Made by a program: the position numbers and the translations under genes | The notes under the pieces: generated by a model | What the model was told of the DNA's origin: nothing | What the model saw: only the letters and a program-made list of their open reading frames with translations | The model's database searches: none | DNA from: CAYRPN01 sp964426135 | GTDB taxonomy: Bacteria > Planctomycetota > Phycisphaerae > Phycisphaerales > Phycisphaeraceae | Direction: 5' to 3' | Length of the DNA stretch: 27,366 nucleotides | NCBI GenBank assembly: GCA_964426135.1 | Contig: CAYRPN010000076.1 | Span: forward strand, 1 to 27,366 | In this document: positions 8,022 through 14,655 of the stretch, piece by piece | Layout: every line of letters starts with the position of its first letter | Position numbering within the stretch: position 1 is the stretch's first letter

Positions 8022-9443
8022 TCACACCAGTTCTTTGATCGGCTCCGCGTCGCCGATCCAGCGCATCAGGTCGCTGGGCACGTTGCGGTTGATGCGGAGT
8101 TGCCCCACGTCGAAAAGCGTGTGCATGATCGTGGCGAGCAGGTTGGAGATGGTGATCGGCTCGGTGTGCGGCTGGCCGGCGTCTTTCGTCGATTCGCCGA
8201 TCACCTGTCCCATTTTCAAGCCGCCGCCGTAGACCATCAGCGGCGCGATCTCGCCCCAGTGGTCGCGCCCGCCCTTGGCGTTGATCTTGGGCGTCCGGCC
8301 CATTTCGCCGCAGCAGACGAGCAGAATCTTTTCGCTCAGCCCGCGCTGCTCCAGATCCTCGATGAACGCCGACACCGCGTGATCGAACGGCACGCCGCAG
8401 TACTGCATGCCTTCGGTCATCGTGGCGTTGTTCTGATCCGCATGCATGTCCCAGACGAAATTGGTGGTCACGGTGACAAACCCCGCGCCCGCCTCGCACA
8501 GCCGCCGCGACAGCAGCATCAGCTTGCCGAGCGAGCTCACATGGTCGGCATAGTTCTTGTGGTTGTTCCACGCCTTGCTGATGGAGCCGGGATTGATCAG
8601 GCCGGCGGTGTCGTAGCGGGCGATGGTGCGCGGGTCTTCCTTGGAAAGATCAAACGCATCCGCCACGCCGCCGACGATCGTGTCGAACGCCTGCTGCTGA
8701 AAGCGATCGACGCCGTCGAGGCTGCCGGTCCGGTCGAGCTGCTTGCGCAGTGAATCGATCTGGGCGAGCAACCGCTTGCGGTCGTCGAGGCGATCGCGCG
8801 GAATCTGAAGCTTCATGTCCTTCTGCAGGTTGCCTCCGCCGCCGGCATCGCTGTCGCCGGGCGCGAACGGGCCATACGCGGCGCCAAGCGGGCCGGCGGA
8901 TTCGAACTTGCCGAACGCGCGCGTGCCCGGCTGCGTCGCGCTGTCGACGGCACGCGGAAAGAGCATCACATTCCGCGGCATGCCGGTGCGTGGATCGGTG
9001 ACGCCTGCGATGCGTGAGTAAATCGAGCCGACATTCGCGTTGAGCGAACCTTTGCCGACGATGGGTTTGATGTCGTGGTTGCCGTCGCCGGTTTTGAAGG
9101 AGCGGACAACGGAAAACTTGTGGGCGATTTTGGCGAGCTTTTCGAAGGTGGAGCCGAAGGTGACGCCGGGGATGGAGGTCTTGATTTCGCCGGTGGCGCT
9201 GCGGATGCCGCTGGGCGCGGTCATCTTCGGATCGAAGGTTTCGGTCTGCGAAGGTCCGCCGTGCATGAAGAGAAAGACGACGGACTTGTCGCGCAGGAAG
9301 TTGCCGCCCCCGGTTGCCGCTCCGGCGCCACCCGCAGCCGCCTGTTTCGCGAGCAGGCCGGGCAATGTCAATCCGCCCAGCGCGAGGCTGCCGATGGACA
9401 AAAAATCACGCCGACTGTGGGAGGAATCGAAGAGTCGCAACAT
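8022..9443 (-). CDS. DUF1501 protein with a twin-arginine signal
   Basis: A 473-residue member of DUF1501, a family greatly expanded in Planctomycetes and structurally related to the sulfatase/alkaline phosphatase fold. The N-terminus SRRDFLSIGSLALGG is a Tat leader: an RRxFL motif followed by a hydrophobic segment ending near LAKQAAAGG. Family motifs include FLFMHGGPSQTETFDPK, VTVTTNFVWDMHADQN, VCCGEMGRTPKIN and GRDHWGEIAPLMVYGGG. The start ATG 9443 has GGAG about 7 bases upstream. In many planctomycetes DUF1501 genes are paired with DUF1549/1553 cytochrome-like genes, but none is adjacent here. The biochemical function of the family is unproven. Confidence 0.93.
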   Translation of the reverse strand: MLRLFDSSHSRRDFLSIGSLALGGLTLPGLLAKQAAAGGAGAATGGGNFLRDKSVVFLFMHGGPSQTETFDPKMTAPSGIRSATGEIKTSIPGVTFGSTFEKLAKIAHKFSVVRSFKTGDGNHDIKPIVGKGSLNANVGSIYSRIAGVTDPRTGMPRNVMLFPRAVDSATQPGTRAFGKFESAGPLGAAYGPFAPGDSDAGGGGNLQKDMKLQIPRDRLDDRKRLLAQIDSLRKQLDRTGSLDGVDRFQQQAFDTIVGGVADAFDLSKEDPRTIARYDTAGLINPGSISKAWNNHKNYADHVSSLGKLMLLSRRLCEAGAGFVTVTTNFVWDMHADQNNATMTEGMQYCGVPFDHAVSAFIEDLEQRGLSEKILLVCCGEMGRTPKINAKGGRDHWGEIAPLMVYGGGLKMGQVIGESTKDAGQPHTEPITISNLLATIMHTLFDVGQLRINRNVPSDLMRWIGDAEPIKELV

Positions 9444-9566
9444 GGCGCGTGCTCCGGATGGAACGGACCTGCCCCCTGGACCCGGCTTCCTGTGGAATCA
9501 TTGTAGGAGCGGGCGGGTGAGTTACCGAGGCAGATGAGGCATTATCACAATGACACCAAGGCAGAA

Positions 9567-9760
9567 GATTGACCACCGAGACACCGAGAGCACTGAGGTC
9601 GGAGCAAGGCAGAGGAAGAGAAGATTAAGAGAACCACAAAGGACGCGAAGGCGCAGAGAAGAGGATTGACCACCGAGACACCGAGAGCACTGAGGTCGGA
9701 GCAAGACAGAGGAAGAGAAGATCAGAGAATCACAAAGGACACGAAGGCACGAAGGACACG
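9567..9760. repeat. Two tandem copies of a 97-bp purine-rich repeat
   Basis: Two head-to-tail units (9567-9663 and 9664-9760) each start GATTGACCACCGAGACACCG. Their first 59 bases differ at one position only (AAGGCAG/AAGACAG); the rest is looser. An inverted copy lies at 9837-9948. Together these fill most of the 9444-9977 gap between the divergent DUF1501 and DUF89 genes. No protein gene is supported there. The purine-rich text on one strand is typical of dispersed planctomycete repeats. Confidence 0.85.
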
Positions 9761-9836
9761 AAGGGAGACCCAGAGGATTGGAAATATGAAATCTGAAATT
9801 TCAAATTTCAAGTGTTCAATGTTCAGTTCCAAATCC

Positions 9837-9948
9837 TTTTCTCTGTGCCTTCGTGTCTTTGTGGTTCTGCCTCGCTCTGCGTTGCCGCTGCCTCGTCTCT
9901 GCCTTGTTCCGACCTCGGTGCTCTCGGTGTCTCGGTGGTCAATCCTCC
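9837..9948. repeat. Inverted copy of the 97-bp repeat
   Basis: Read on the minus strand, this block starts GGAGGATTGACCACCGAGAC and continues like the tandem units at 9567-9760. It ends in CACAAAGACACGAAGGCACAG, close to the 3' part of the second unit. With that unit it can fold into a stem of roughly 100 bp around an AT-rich loop (about 9773-9836) that itself contains the palindrome GAAATTTCAAATTTC. Confidence 0.8.
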
Positions 9949-9977
9949 GTTCCGCCACCGCTATGATGCCCCGCGCC

Positions 9978-11216
9978 ATGACCACTGCCAGTCAACCTGA
10001 CACGCACGTTTTCCCGCTGCTCGCCGAGCCTGCGACGTATCGCGCATGCCACTGGGATTTGATCCAGGATGCGGAGAAGCGTGCTTACTGGATTCGTCAT
10101 TACCGTGGGCATTTTCCGGGGCTGCTGGCGGAAGCGGTCGAGGTTGAAGTTTCGCTGGGGCATTCACCAGCCGAGGCCGCCGCGCGCGGTCACGCCTGCC
10201 GCGCTGAGTTCGAGCGGTATCTGCATGACCTGGAGACGAACCCGCCGACCACGGGCCGGCTGGACATCCTCACCATGGGACTTCAGCGCGAGCGCATCCT
10301 GCGGGCGCATGGTTTCGCGGATCCCTACCTGCTTGTGAAACGGCGCGAGAATGAGGCGGCGATGAAATTGCTGCCCAAGCTGCTGGCGGATCTCGACGCG
10401 ATGCCGGTGGAGACGAGGATGCTCGCGCTGATCGAAGGCTGCTTCGCGGGCAATATTTTCGATGTCGGCGCCAATGCCACGCTGGCACTTTTCAAGAGCG
10501 GGCAAATGGATTTTCATGCGACCCGCGCGACGCTGAAGCGGCGGCCGTGGTGCATTGACGATCTGGATGCGTGGATGCAGCGGATGGGTGTGCGCGCTGC
10601 CGCCCCCGGGCGGAGCCCGGGGCTAACGGCGCGCGGCGGAGTGATGGCAACGCGCCGGCCGCATCGCGCGGCTGTGCTTTTCGTCGACAACGCCGGCTGC
10701 GATGTGGTGCTGGGCATGATCCCGCTGGCGCGGGAGCTGCTGCGCCGCGGCACGCAGGTGATTCTCGCCGCCAACACCACGCCGTCGCTCAACGACATCA
10801 CGGCGAAGGAGCTGCGCGAACTGGTCACCCGCATCGCCGGGTGGGACGCGACGATCGGTGAGGCGTGGCGCGGCGGAGTGTGCGATGACGCAAGTGGCGG
10901 GGCGGGATGCGAAGACGCTAGCGTTGGAACGAAGCGCGATGCTGCACGCGGCGGAACGCTCGAAGTCGTCGCCACCGGCTGCGGCACGCCGCTGATCGAT
11001 CTTTCGCTCTGCTCGCGCGAGTTGGTGGAGGCGGTGAATCGCCGAGGCGTTGATCTGGTCATCCTCGAAGGCATGGGGCGTGCGGTGGAAAGCAACCTGC
11101 ACGTGCCGTTCAAATGTGATGTGATGAAGATCGCGCTATTGAAGGATCCGAGCGTGGCCAAGAGCCTTGGCGGCGAGATGTACGATCCGGTGCTGCGGTT
11201 TGAGCCGCCGAGGTAA
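9978..11216 (+). CDS. DUF89 phosphatase, close to the C-terminal domain of PANK4
   Basis: A 412-residue DUF89/ARMT1-like metal-dependent phosphatase. The whole chain follows the phosphatase domain of vertebrate PANK4, which removes phosphate from 4'-phosphopantetheine and damaged forms. Shared stretches include FPLL near the N-terminus, FADPYLLVKRREN, GCFAGNIFDVGA and LFVDNAGCDVVLGMIP (metal ligands D, N, D), then ILAANTTPSLNDIT and LVILEGMGRAVESN. The true start is probably ATG 9978 or 9963; further upstream the frame is only translated repeat DNA. Two stretches are absent from the family pattern: about 25 residues just before the metal-binding loop (holding a palindrome, 10604-10622) and about 30 residues near 10866-10958. 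Coenzyme A metabolite repair is the likely role. Confidence 0.85.
   Translation: MTTASQPDTHVFPLLAEPATYRACHWDLIQDAEKRAYWIRHYRGHFPGLLAEAVEVEVSLGHSPAEAAARGHACRAEFERYLHDLETNPPTTGRLDILTMGLQRERILRAHGFADPYLLVKRRENEAAMKLLPKLLADLDAMPVETRMLALIEGCFAGNIFDVGANATLALFKSGQMDFHATRATLKRRPWCIDDLDAWMQRMGVRAAAPGRSPGLTARGGVMATRRPHRAAVLFVDNAGCDVVLGMIPLARELLRRGTQVILAANTTPSLNDITAKELRELVTRIAGWDATIGEAWRGGVCDDASGGAGCEDASVGTKRDAARGGTLEVVATGCGTPLIDLSLCSRELVEAVNRRGVDLVILEGMGRAVESNLHVPFKCDVMKIALLKDPSVAKSLGGEMYDPVLRFEPPR
10604..10622. repeat. In-frame palindrome inside the DUF89 gene
   Basis: CCCCGGGC (10604-10611) and GCCCGGGG (10615-10622) form an 8-bp stem with a 3-nt loop. The palindrome lies in a segment of the DUF89 protein that reads AAAPGRSPGLTARGG and has no counterpart in the family. 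Similar CCCCGGGC...GCCCGGGG units occur as dispersed repeats in planctomycetes (recalled, not tested). Confidence 0.6.
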
Positions 11217-11280
11217 ACTCCTGCTTGTTGTTCAGCTCACGATCTCAATCTGGCATCCAAATAAGTTGGAGGCTTGAGCT

Positions 11281-11517
11281 ATGAAACACAAGAAGGAAAT
11301 GAAACTTCGTCAGGAAGAGTCAGAACCAGGTGCTGCATACTTGGAATTGCATGCCCATCCTCATGTCCTAACACCGGGCTTGGTCAAGCGTTCTATTGAC
11401 ATTCACTTGTTGGTCGAAGGGTACAATGGGCCGCGTCTATGCCTTGACCTGAATGAACACGGTGAGCCAATAGGAATCGAAGTCGTTTATTCAACGGGGG
11501 AAGATGAGTCGGTTTAG
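11281..11517 (+). CDS. Small protein of unknown function, DUF2283-like tail
   Basis: A 78-residue protein with a very good ribosome binding site, TTGGAGG at 11266-11272, eight bases before ATG. It is charged at the N-terminus (MKHKKEMKLRQEESE). The C-terminal half, LCLDLNEHGEPIGIEVVYS, resembles the LxxDxDxxGxxxGIEIL pattern of DUF2283 proteins, but the match is weak. Codon use is clearly less GC-rich than in the flanking genes (many A/T third positions), which suggests recent acquisition. It runs convergent with the aminotransferase gene, 27 bp away. No function can be assigned. Confidence 0.65.
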   Translation: MKHKKEMKLRQEESEPGAAYLELHAHPHVLTPGLVKRSIDIHLLVEGYNGPRLCLDLNEHGEPIGIEVVYSTGEDESV

Positions 11518-11544
11518 CTTTCACGATATCGGACATCACTTCGA

Positions 11545-12519
11545 TCAATCATCCCCCGTCTCCTCCTCGATCACCTCCAACAACCTCTCGCGCAGCTTCG
11601 TCGTCAGCTCGCCCGCCTTGCCTTTGCCGATGGTTTCCTTTTCCACCTTGCTCACCGGCAGGACGTGCCAGCTTGAGTTGGTGAGGAATGCTTCGTCCGC
11701 TTCGAGCATGTCTTCGACGCTGAGCATCTGCCGATGCACCGCGATGCCCATGCTCGCAGCCAGTTCGATCACGGCCTCGCGGGTGATGCCGGGGAGCACC
11801 GGGGCGGGCAGGGCGCCCTGGACTTCCTCGCCGCGGGCGATGGGGGTGAAGAGTTCGCCGTTTTTCACGAGGAAGAGATTGCTGATCGCGCCGCTGGCCA
11901 GGTGATTGGTGACGTTCAGCCAGATTGCTTCGCCTGCGCCGGCGCTGGCGGCCTGGCGCAGCGTGCGCAACCGCGGCCAGTAGTTGAGCGTCTTGTGACC
12001 GGCGTTCACGTCGAAAGGATTGGCGCCGGCGGGTGCGATGAGCACGGTGATGCCACGTTCGAAATATTGCGGGTCGTACACCGTCGGCTCACTGGGCACG
12101 ATCAGCAGCGTGGGCAGCGGCGCGGCAGGGGGCGCCTGGGAGGGCGAGGCTCCTGTCGAGCCGGGGTCCAGGGTCGTTCGCGGCTCAGCGGGAGCCTCGC
12201 CCTCACGGTTGGCGCGACGCGGCAGCAACGAGATCGGCCCAGCCGTCAGCGTCAGGCGGATGCGGGCGCGGTCGATGCTGTTGTGCGCGATGACCTGTTC
12301 CACGGCTTTCGCCAGCGCGTTGGTATCGAGCTTGGGCGTCAGCCCCAGCGTTTTGGCGCTCTCGGCGAGGCGGGAAAGGTGGTTGGACAGGCGGAAGACC
12401 TGCCCGTGGTAGGCGGCCATCGTTTCGAAAATGCCTACGCCGTGCTGGAAGCCCGCGTCGTCGATGGAGACGCTGGCCTGCTGACGGGGGACCATGGAAC
12501 CGTTGAGGTAAACATCCAT
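11545..12519 (-). CDS. Class IV aminotransferase (BCAT/D-amino-acid/ADC lyase group)
   Basis: A 324-residue PLP enzyme of fold type IV. The N-terminal MDVYLNGSMVP, then VSIDDAGFQHGVGIFETM, is standard for the family. The PLP lysine is K176 in AGHKTLNYWPR. The phosphate-binding region is SGAISNLFLVKNGELFTP, and LPGITREAVIELA follows. The group includes branched-chain aminotransferase, D-alanine aminotransferase and 4-amino-4-deoxychorismate lyase; the SNLFLVKNG...LPGITR form fits any of these, so the substrate is open. An in-frame insertion of about 25 residues (105-128: REGEAPAEPR...GSTGASPSQ) is a translated palindromic repeat and is missing from normal family members. It falls between the strand ending LTLTAG and the strand PTLLIVP, probably in a surface loop. 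Confidence 0.88.
   Translation of the reverse strand: MDVYLNGSMVPRQQASVSIDDAGFQHGVGIFETMAAYHGQVFRLSNHLSRLAESAKTLGLTPKLDTNALAKAVEQVIAHNSIDRARIRLTLTAGPISLLPRRANREGEAPAEPRTTLDPGSTGASPSQAPPAAPLPTLLIVPSEPTVYDPQYFERGITVLIAPAGANPFDVNAGHKTLNYWPRLRTLRQAASAGAGEAIWLNVTNHLASGAISNLFLVKNGELFTPIARGEEVQGALPAPVLPGITREAVIELAASMGIAVHRQMLSVEDMLEADEAFLTNSSWHVLPVSKVEKETIGKGKAGELTTKLRERLLEVIEEETGDD
12140..12204. repeat. In-frame GEAPAEP-type palindromic element inside the aminotransferase gene
   Basis: The arms 12140-12163 and 12181-12204 are inverted copies of a 24-bp sequence starting GAGGGCGAGGCTCC, with four mismatches. On the coding strand the element reads REGEAPAEPR at one end and GSTGASPSQ at the other. 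This repeat is known to occur in many planctomycete genes and intergenic regions (recalled). Here it keeps the reading frame open. Confidence 0.8.
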
Positions 12520-12624
12520 CAGTTGCGATCCGGGGAGGAATCGCTATGATACTCGGCTCGCCTGATGGTGGGCGAAAGGCACCCGGAACGGGGCAAGCCC
12601 CGTCGCTAAACGAAGGACAGCGCT

Positions 12625-12915
12625 ATGAAAAAAGGCATTCATCCCGAGTATCGCCTGGTGGTGTTCCAGGACGTGTCCGCAGGCACGTCGTTCATCACGC
12701 GTTCCAGCATCAAGACCCACGACAAAGTGAAGTGGGAAGACGGCAAGGAATATCCGCTGGTGAAGGTGGATATTTCCTCGACTTCGCACCCGTTCTTCAC
12801 GGGCAAGCAGAAGTTCGTCGACACCGCCGGCCGCGTCGAACGGTTCCAGCGCAAGTTCCAGGGCAGCTACTTCGGCAAGGACAAGGCCGCCAAGGGCGCC
12901 GAAGCGAAAGCCTAG
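12625..12915 (+). CDS. rpmE2: 50S ribosomal protein bL31, type B (zinc-free form)
   Basis: A 96-residue ribosomal protein. It starts MKKGIHPEYRLVVFQD and contains SSTSHPFFTGKQKFVDTAGRVERF, both diagnostic for L31. It has no cysteine, so it is the zinc-independent type B form that replaces the CxxC form when zinc is scarce in many bacteria. The long insert between the N-terminus and the SSTSHPF block is typical of type B. AAGGA at 12613-12617 serves as ribosome binding site. A strong terminator follows. In many bacteria type B L31 is repressed by Zur, but I could not identify a Zur site here. Confidence 0.95.
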   Translation: MKKGIHPEYRLVVFQDVSAGTSFITRSSIKTHDKVKWEDGKEYPLVKVDISSTSHPFFTGKQKFVDTAGRVERFQRKFQGSYFGKDKAAKGAEAKA

Positions 12916-12931
12916 TTGTGTGACATACCTG

Positions 12932-12963
12932 AAACCGCGGCGTCATTGGCGCCGCGGTTTTTC
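12932..12963 (+). terminator. Intrinsic terminator after rpmE2
   Basis: AAACCGCGGC (12932-12941) pairs with GCCGCGGTTT (12951-12960) around a 9-nt loop, and the run of T continues to 12962. It lies 17 bp after the L31 stop codon. Confidence 0.9.
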
Positions 12964-12981
12964 ATTGCGCGGGGCGAGGAA

Positions 12982-13028
12982 TAGGGTTTAGGGTTTAGGG
13001 TTTAGGGTTTAGGGTGTAGGGTGTAGGG
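12982..13028. repeat. Telomere-like 7-bp tandem array, left arm
   Basis: Six and a half head-to-tail 7-mers: four TAGGGTT, two TAGGGTG, then TAGGG. An inverted array of the same unit is at 13226-13257, just before prfA. The gap between rpmE2 and prfA (12916-13262) thus contains a terminator, this array, a second 7-bp array (13083-13124) and the inverted array, with no gene. Confidence 0.95.
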
Positions 13029-13082
13029 CTTGTGGTCTGGGCGCCGCCGCGCGAACCCGCCAATTCAAGTTCAATAGAGATT

Positions 13083-13124
13083 CGACACTCGACACTCGAC
13101 ACTCGACACTAGACACTAGACATT
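13083..13124. repeat. Second 7-bp tandem array
   Basis: Six units in a row: four CGACACT, then AGACACT and AGACATT. A degenerate inverted counterpart lies at about 13174-13208 (GAATGTCTCATGTCGAG ... CAGTCGAATG). This array is therefore nested inside the telomere-like inverted pair. Confidence 0.9.
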
Positions 13125-13225
13125 TCCCCGCTTGCGATTGGTTGCACGATCGCTGTAACCGGACCTTCGATAGAGAATGTCTCATGTCGAGTTTCCAGTC
13201 GAATGTTCAATCCGATCCGCGCCTC

Positions 13226-13257
13226 CCCTAAACCCTACACCCTAAACCCTAAACCCT
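13226..13257. repeat. Telomere-like 7-bp tandem array, right (inverted) arm
   Basis: CCCTAAA, CCCTACA, CCCTAAA, CCCTAAA and CCCT in series: the reverse complement of the array at 12982-13028, including one of the variant units. It ends 5 bp before the prfA start codon, so it occupies the place of the ribosome binding site. Confidence 0.95.
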
Positions 13258-13262
13258 CCCCC

Positions 13263-14348
13263 ATGCCCGACCTCACCGCCAACCTGATCGCCAAGCTGGA
13301 CGTGGTGGCGGCCCAGTTCGATGAGCTGGACCATCTGATCGCCGACCCGGCCCACTTCGCCGACCACGAGCGCATGCGCGATCTGTCCATCAAGCGGGCG
13401 GCGCTGGCGGGCATGGTGGGGCGCTATCGCAACTATCAAGCGCTGGCCCGGCAGATCAGGGACAACGAAGCGATGATCGCCGAAGCGGGCGCGGACCGGG
13501 AACTGGCTGAGATGGCGGCGGAGGAACTGCCCGCCCTGCGCAAGCAGGCGGCGGCGATGCTCGATGCGATCGCCAGCGAACTGGTCACCGCCGACGATCT
13601 TTCCATCGGCTCGGTCATGCTCGAAGTCCGCGCCGCGTCCGGCGGCGACGAGGCGGGACTCTGGGCCGGCGATGTGCTGGATATGTATCGCAAGTACGCC
13701 ATCGTCCGCGGATGGTCCTTCGACGCCCTCGACCTCACGCCCGGCGATGCCGGCGGCATCCGCAGCGCCACCATCAACGTGCGCGGCCCGGGCGTCTGGC
13801 AACGCCTGGGCTACGAGGGCGGCGTCCACTGCGTCAAGCGCGTCCCCGCCACGGAAACGCAGGGCCGGGTACATACCTCGACCTGCACCGTCGCCGTGAT
13901 GCCCGAGCCGGAGAAAGTCGATCTCGTCATCCCCGAAAGCGACGTGAAGATGGACATCACCACCGCGCAGGGTCCCGGCGGGCAGAACGTGAACAAGGTC
14001 GCCACCGCGGTGAAGATGGTGCACATCCCCACCGGCATCGAAGTGCGCATGCAGGAAAGCAAGAGCCAGCAGCAGAACCGCGCCAAGGCCTGGCAACTCA
14101 TGCGCACCCGCGTCTACGATCACTACCAGCGCATCAAGGATGCCGAGCGTTTGGAAAAACGCGCGACCATGATCGGATCCGGCGAACGCAGCGAACGCAT
14201 CCGCACCTATCGCTACAAGGAAAACATCGCGGTGGATCACCGCCTGAACCAGTCATTCAATTTGTCAAAACTGCTGGCGGGCGAACTGGATGAAGCGGTC
14301 GAAGGCCTGATCACGCAGGATCGGACGCAGCGGCTGGCGGCGCTGTGA
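13263..14348 (+). CDS. prfA: Peptide chain release factor 1
   Basis: A 361-residue class I release factor that reads UAA and UAG and triggers peptide release in the ribosome. The codon-recognition motif PAT (P195-T197, in RVPATE) marks RF1 rather than RF2. The catalytic GGQ (239-241, in QGPGGQNVNKV) is intact, followed by RMQESKSQQQNRAKAW. Length is normal. The start ATG 13263 gives the usual N-terminus (MPDLTANLIAKLDVV); an in-frame ATG at 13203 would only add translated telomere-like repeat. No Shine-Dalgarno sequence is present, because the array CCCTAAA... runs up to the start. The last 35 bases, including the stop, are repeated exactly at 15069-15103. No prmC gene follows, although this methylase gene is often next to prfA. 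Confidence 0.97.
   Translation: MPDLTANLIAKLDVVAAQFDELDHLIADPAHFADHERMRDLSIKRAALAGMVGRYRNYQALARQIRDNEAMIAEAGADRELAEMAAEELPALRKQAAAMLDAIASELVTADDLSIGSVMLEVRAASGGDEAGLWAGDVLDMYRKYAIVRGWSFDALDLTPGDAGGIRSATINVRGPGVWQRLGYEGGVHCVKRVPATETQGRVHTSTCTVAVMPEPEKVDLVIPESDVKMDITTAQGPGGQNVNKVATAVKMVHIPTGIEVRMQESKSQQQNRAKAWQLMRTRVYDHYQRIKDAERLEKRATMIGSGERSERIRTYRYKENIAVDHRLNQSFNLSKLLAGELDEAVEGLITQDRTQRLAAL
14314..14348 (+). repeat. 35-bp direct repeat, copy 1 (3' end of prfA)
   Basis: Starts CGCAGGATCGGACGCAGCGG and ends with the prfA stop codon TGA. It is identical over 35 bp to 15069-15103, 755 bp downstream. Similarity goes back a further nine bases with four mismatches (14305 against 15060). Confidence 0.97.
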
Positions 14349-14361
14349 GGCGGAAACCGGC

Positions 14362-14390
14362 TTGATTGCTGCGCGCGGCATGGTTATACT
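14362..14390 (+). promoter_or_regulatory. Sigma-70-type promoter of the toxin-antitoxin-like pair
   Basis: TTGATT at 14362-14367 (-35) and TATACT at 14385-14390 (-10) are separated by exactly 17 bp. This is the clearest promoter in the window. Transcription should begin near 14397, about 20 bases before the ATG at 14418. Confidence 0.75.
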
Positions 14391-14401
14391 AAAAAATAAC
14401 C
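14382..14401. promoter_or_regulatory. Likely operator overlapping the -10 box
   Basis: GGTTAT (14382-14387) and ATAACC (14396-14401) form a 6-bp inverted repeat with an 8-bp AT-only spacer except one C. It covers the -10 box and start point, where autorepression by the HTH protein encoded downstream would be expected. The role is inferred from position. Confidence 0.5.
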
Positions 14402-14417
14402 TTGCGGAACTCCACGC

Positions 14418-14654
14418 ATGCCCTGGTGGCACATCCTCTGGACAGATCGCGCGCTCCAGAAGATCGACGAGCATGGGATCGCACCCCAGGAAGTCGAGCA
14501 TGTGCTGTTTCACCCGGTCGAGGCAACGGTCAGCCGATCAAGCGGACTCCCGGCTGCGCGCGGACGTACAGCCGCGGGCCGGGAAATATTCGTCGTTTAC
14601 CGCGCGCACGACGACGGCGTGACCATCGAACCGATCACCGCTTACGAGGTGTGA
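14418..14654 (+). CDS. Putative toxin, BrnT/DUF4258-like small protein
   Basis: A 78-residue protein. It reads ILWTDRALQKIDEHGI, then EVEHVLFHP, then GRTAAGREIFVVYR and ends ITAYEV. This arrangement (WT-x-x-A-x-x-x-I-x-x-HG, EVE-x-VL, GRT-x-x-GR-x-x-x-VVY) resembles small RelE/BrnT-like or DUF4258 proteins that pair with DNA-binding antitoxins. It is the first gene after a strong promoter and lies 1 bp upstream of an HTH gene. The toxin role is inferred from pairing and size. An RNase activity, if any, would need testing. Confidence 0.7.
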   Translation: MPWWHILWTDRALQKIDEHGIAPQEVEHVLFHPVEATVSRSSGLPAARGRTAAGREIFVVYRAHDDGVTIEPITAYEV

Positions 14655-14655
14655 C

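Noticed and set aside
9666..9977. A longer N-terminus for the DUF89 gene
   Set aside because: The extension consists only of translated 97-bp repeat (for example SLCLRVFVVLP) and has no family similarity. The protein begins at 9978 or 9963.
12982..13257. Eukaryotic telomere contamination or chimeric assembly
   Set aside because: The arrays are short, variant-containing and inverted, and are bracketed by bacterial rpmE2 and prfA with normal spacing. An intergenic microsatellite is more likely. Long reads would settle it.
13203..13262. An upstream start for prfA at 13203
   Set aside because: It would add 20 residues of translated CCCTAAA repeat. Release factor 1 proteins start as seen from 13263.
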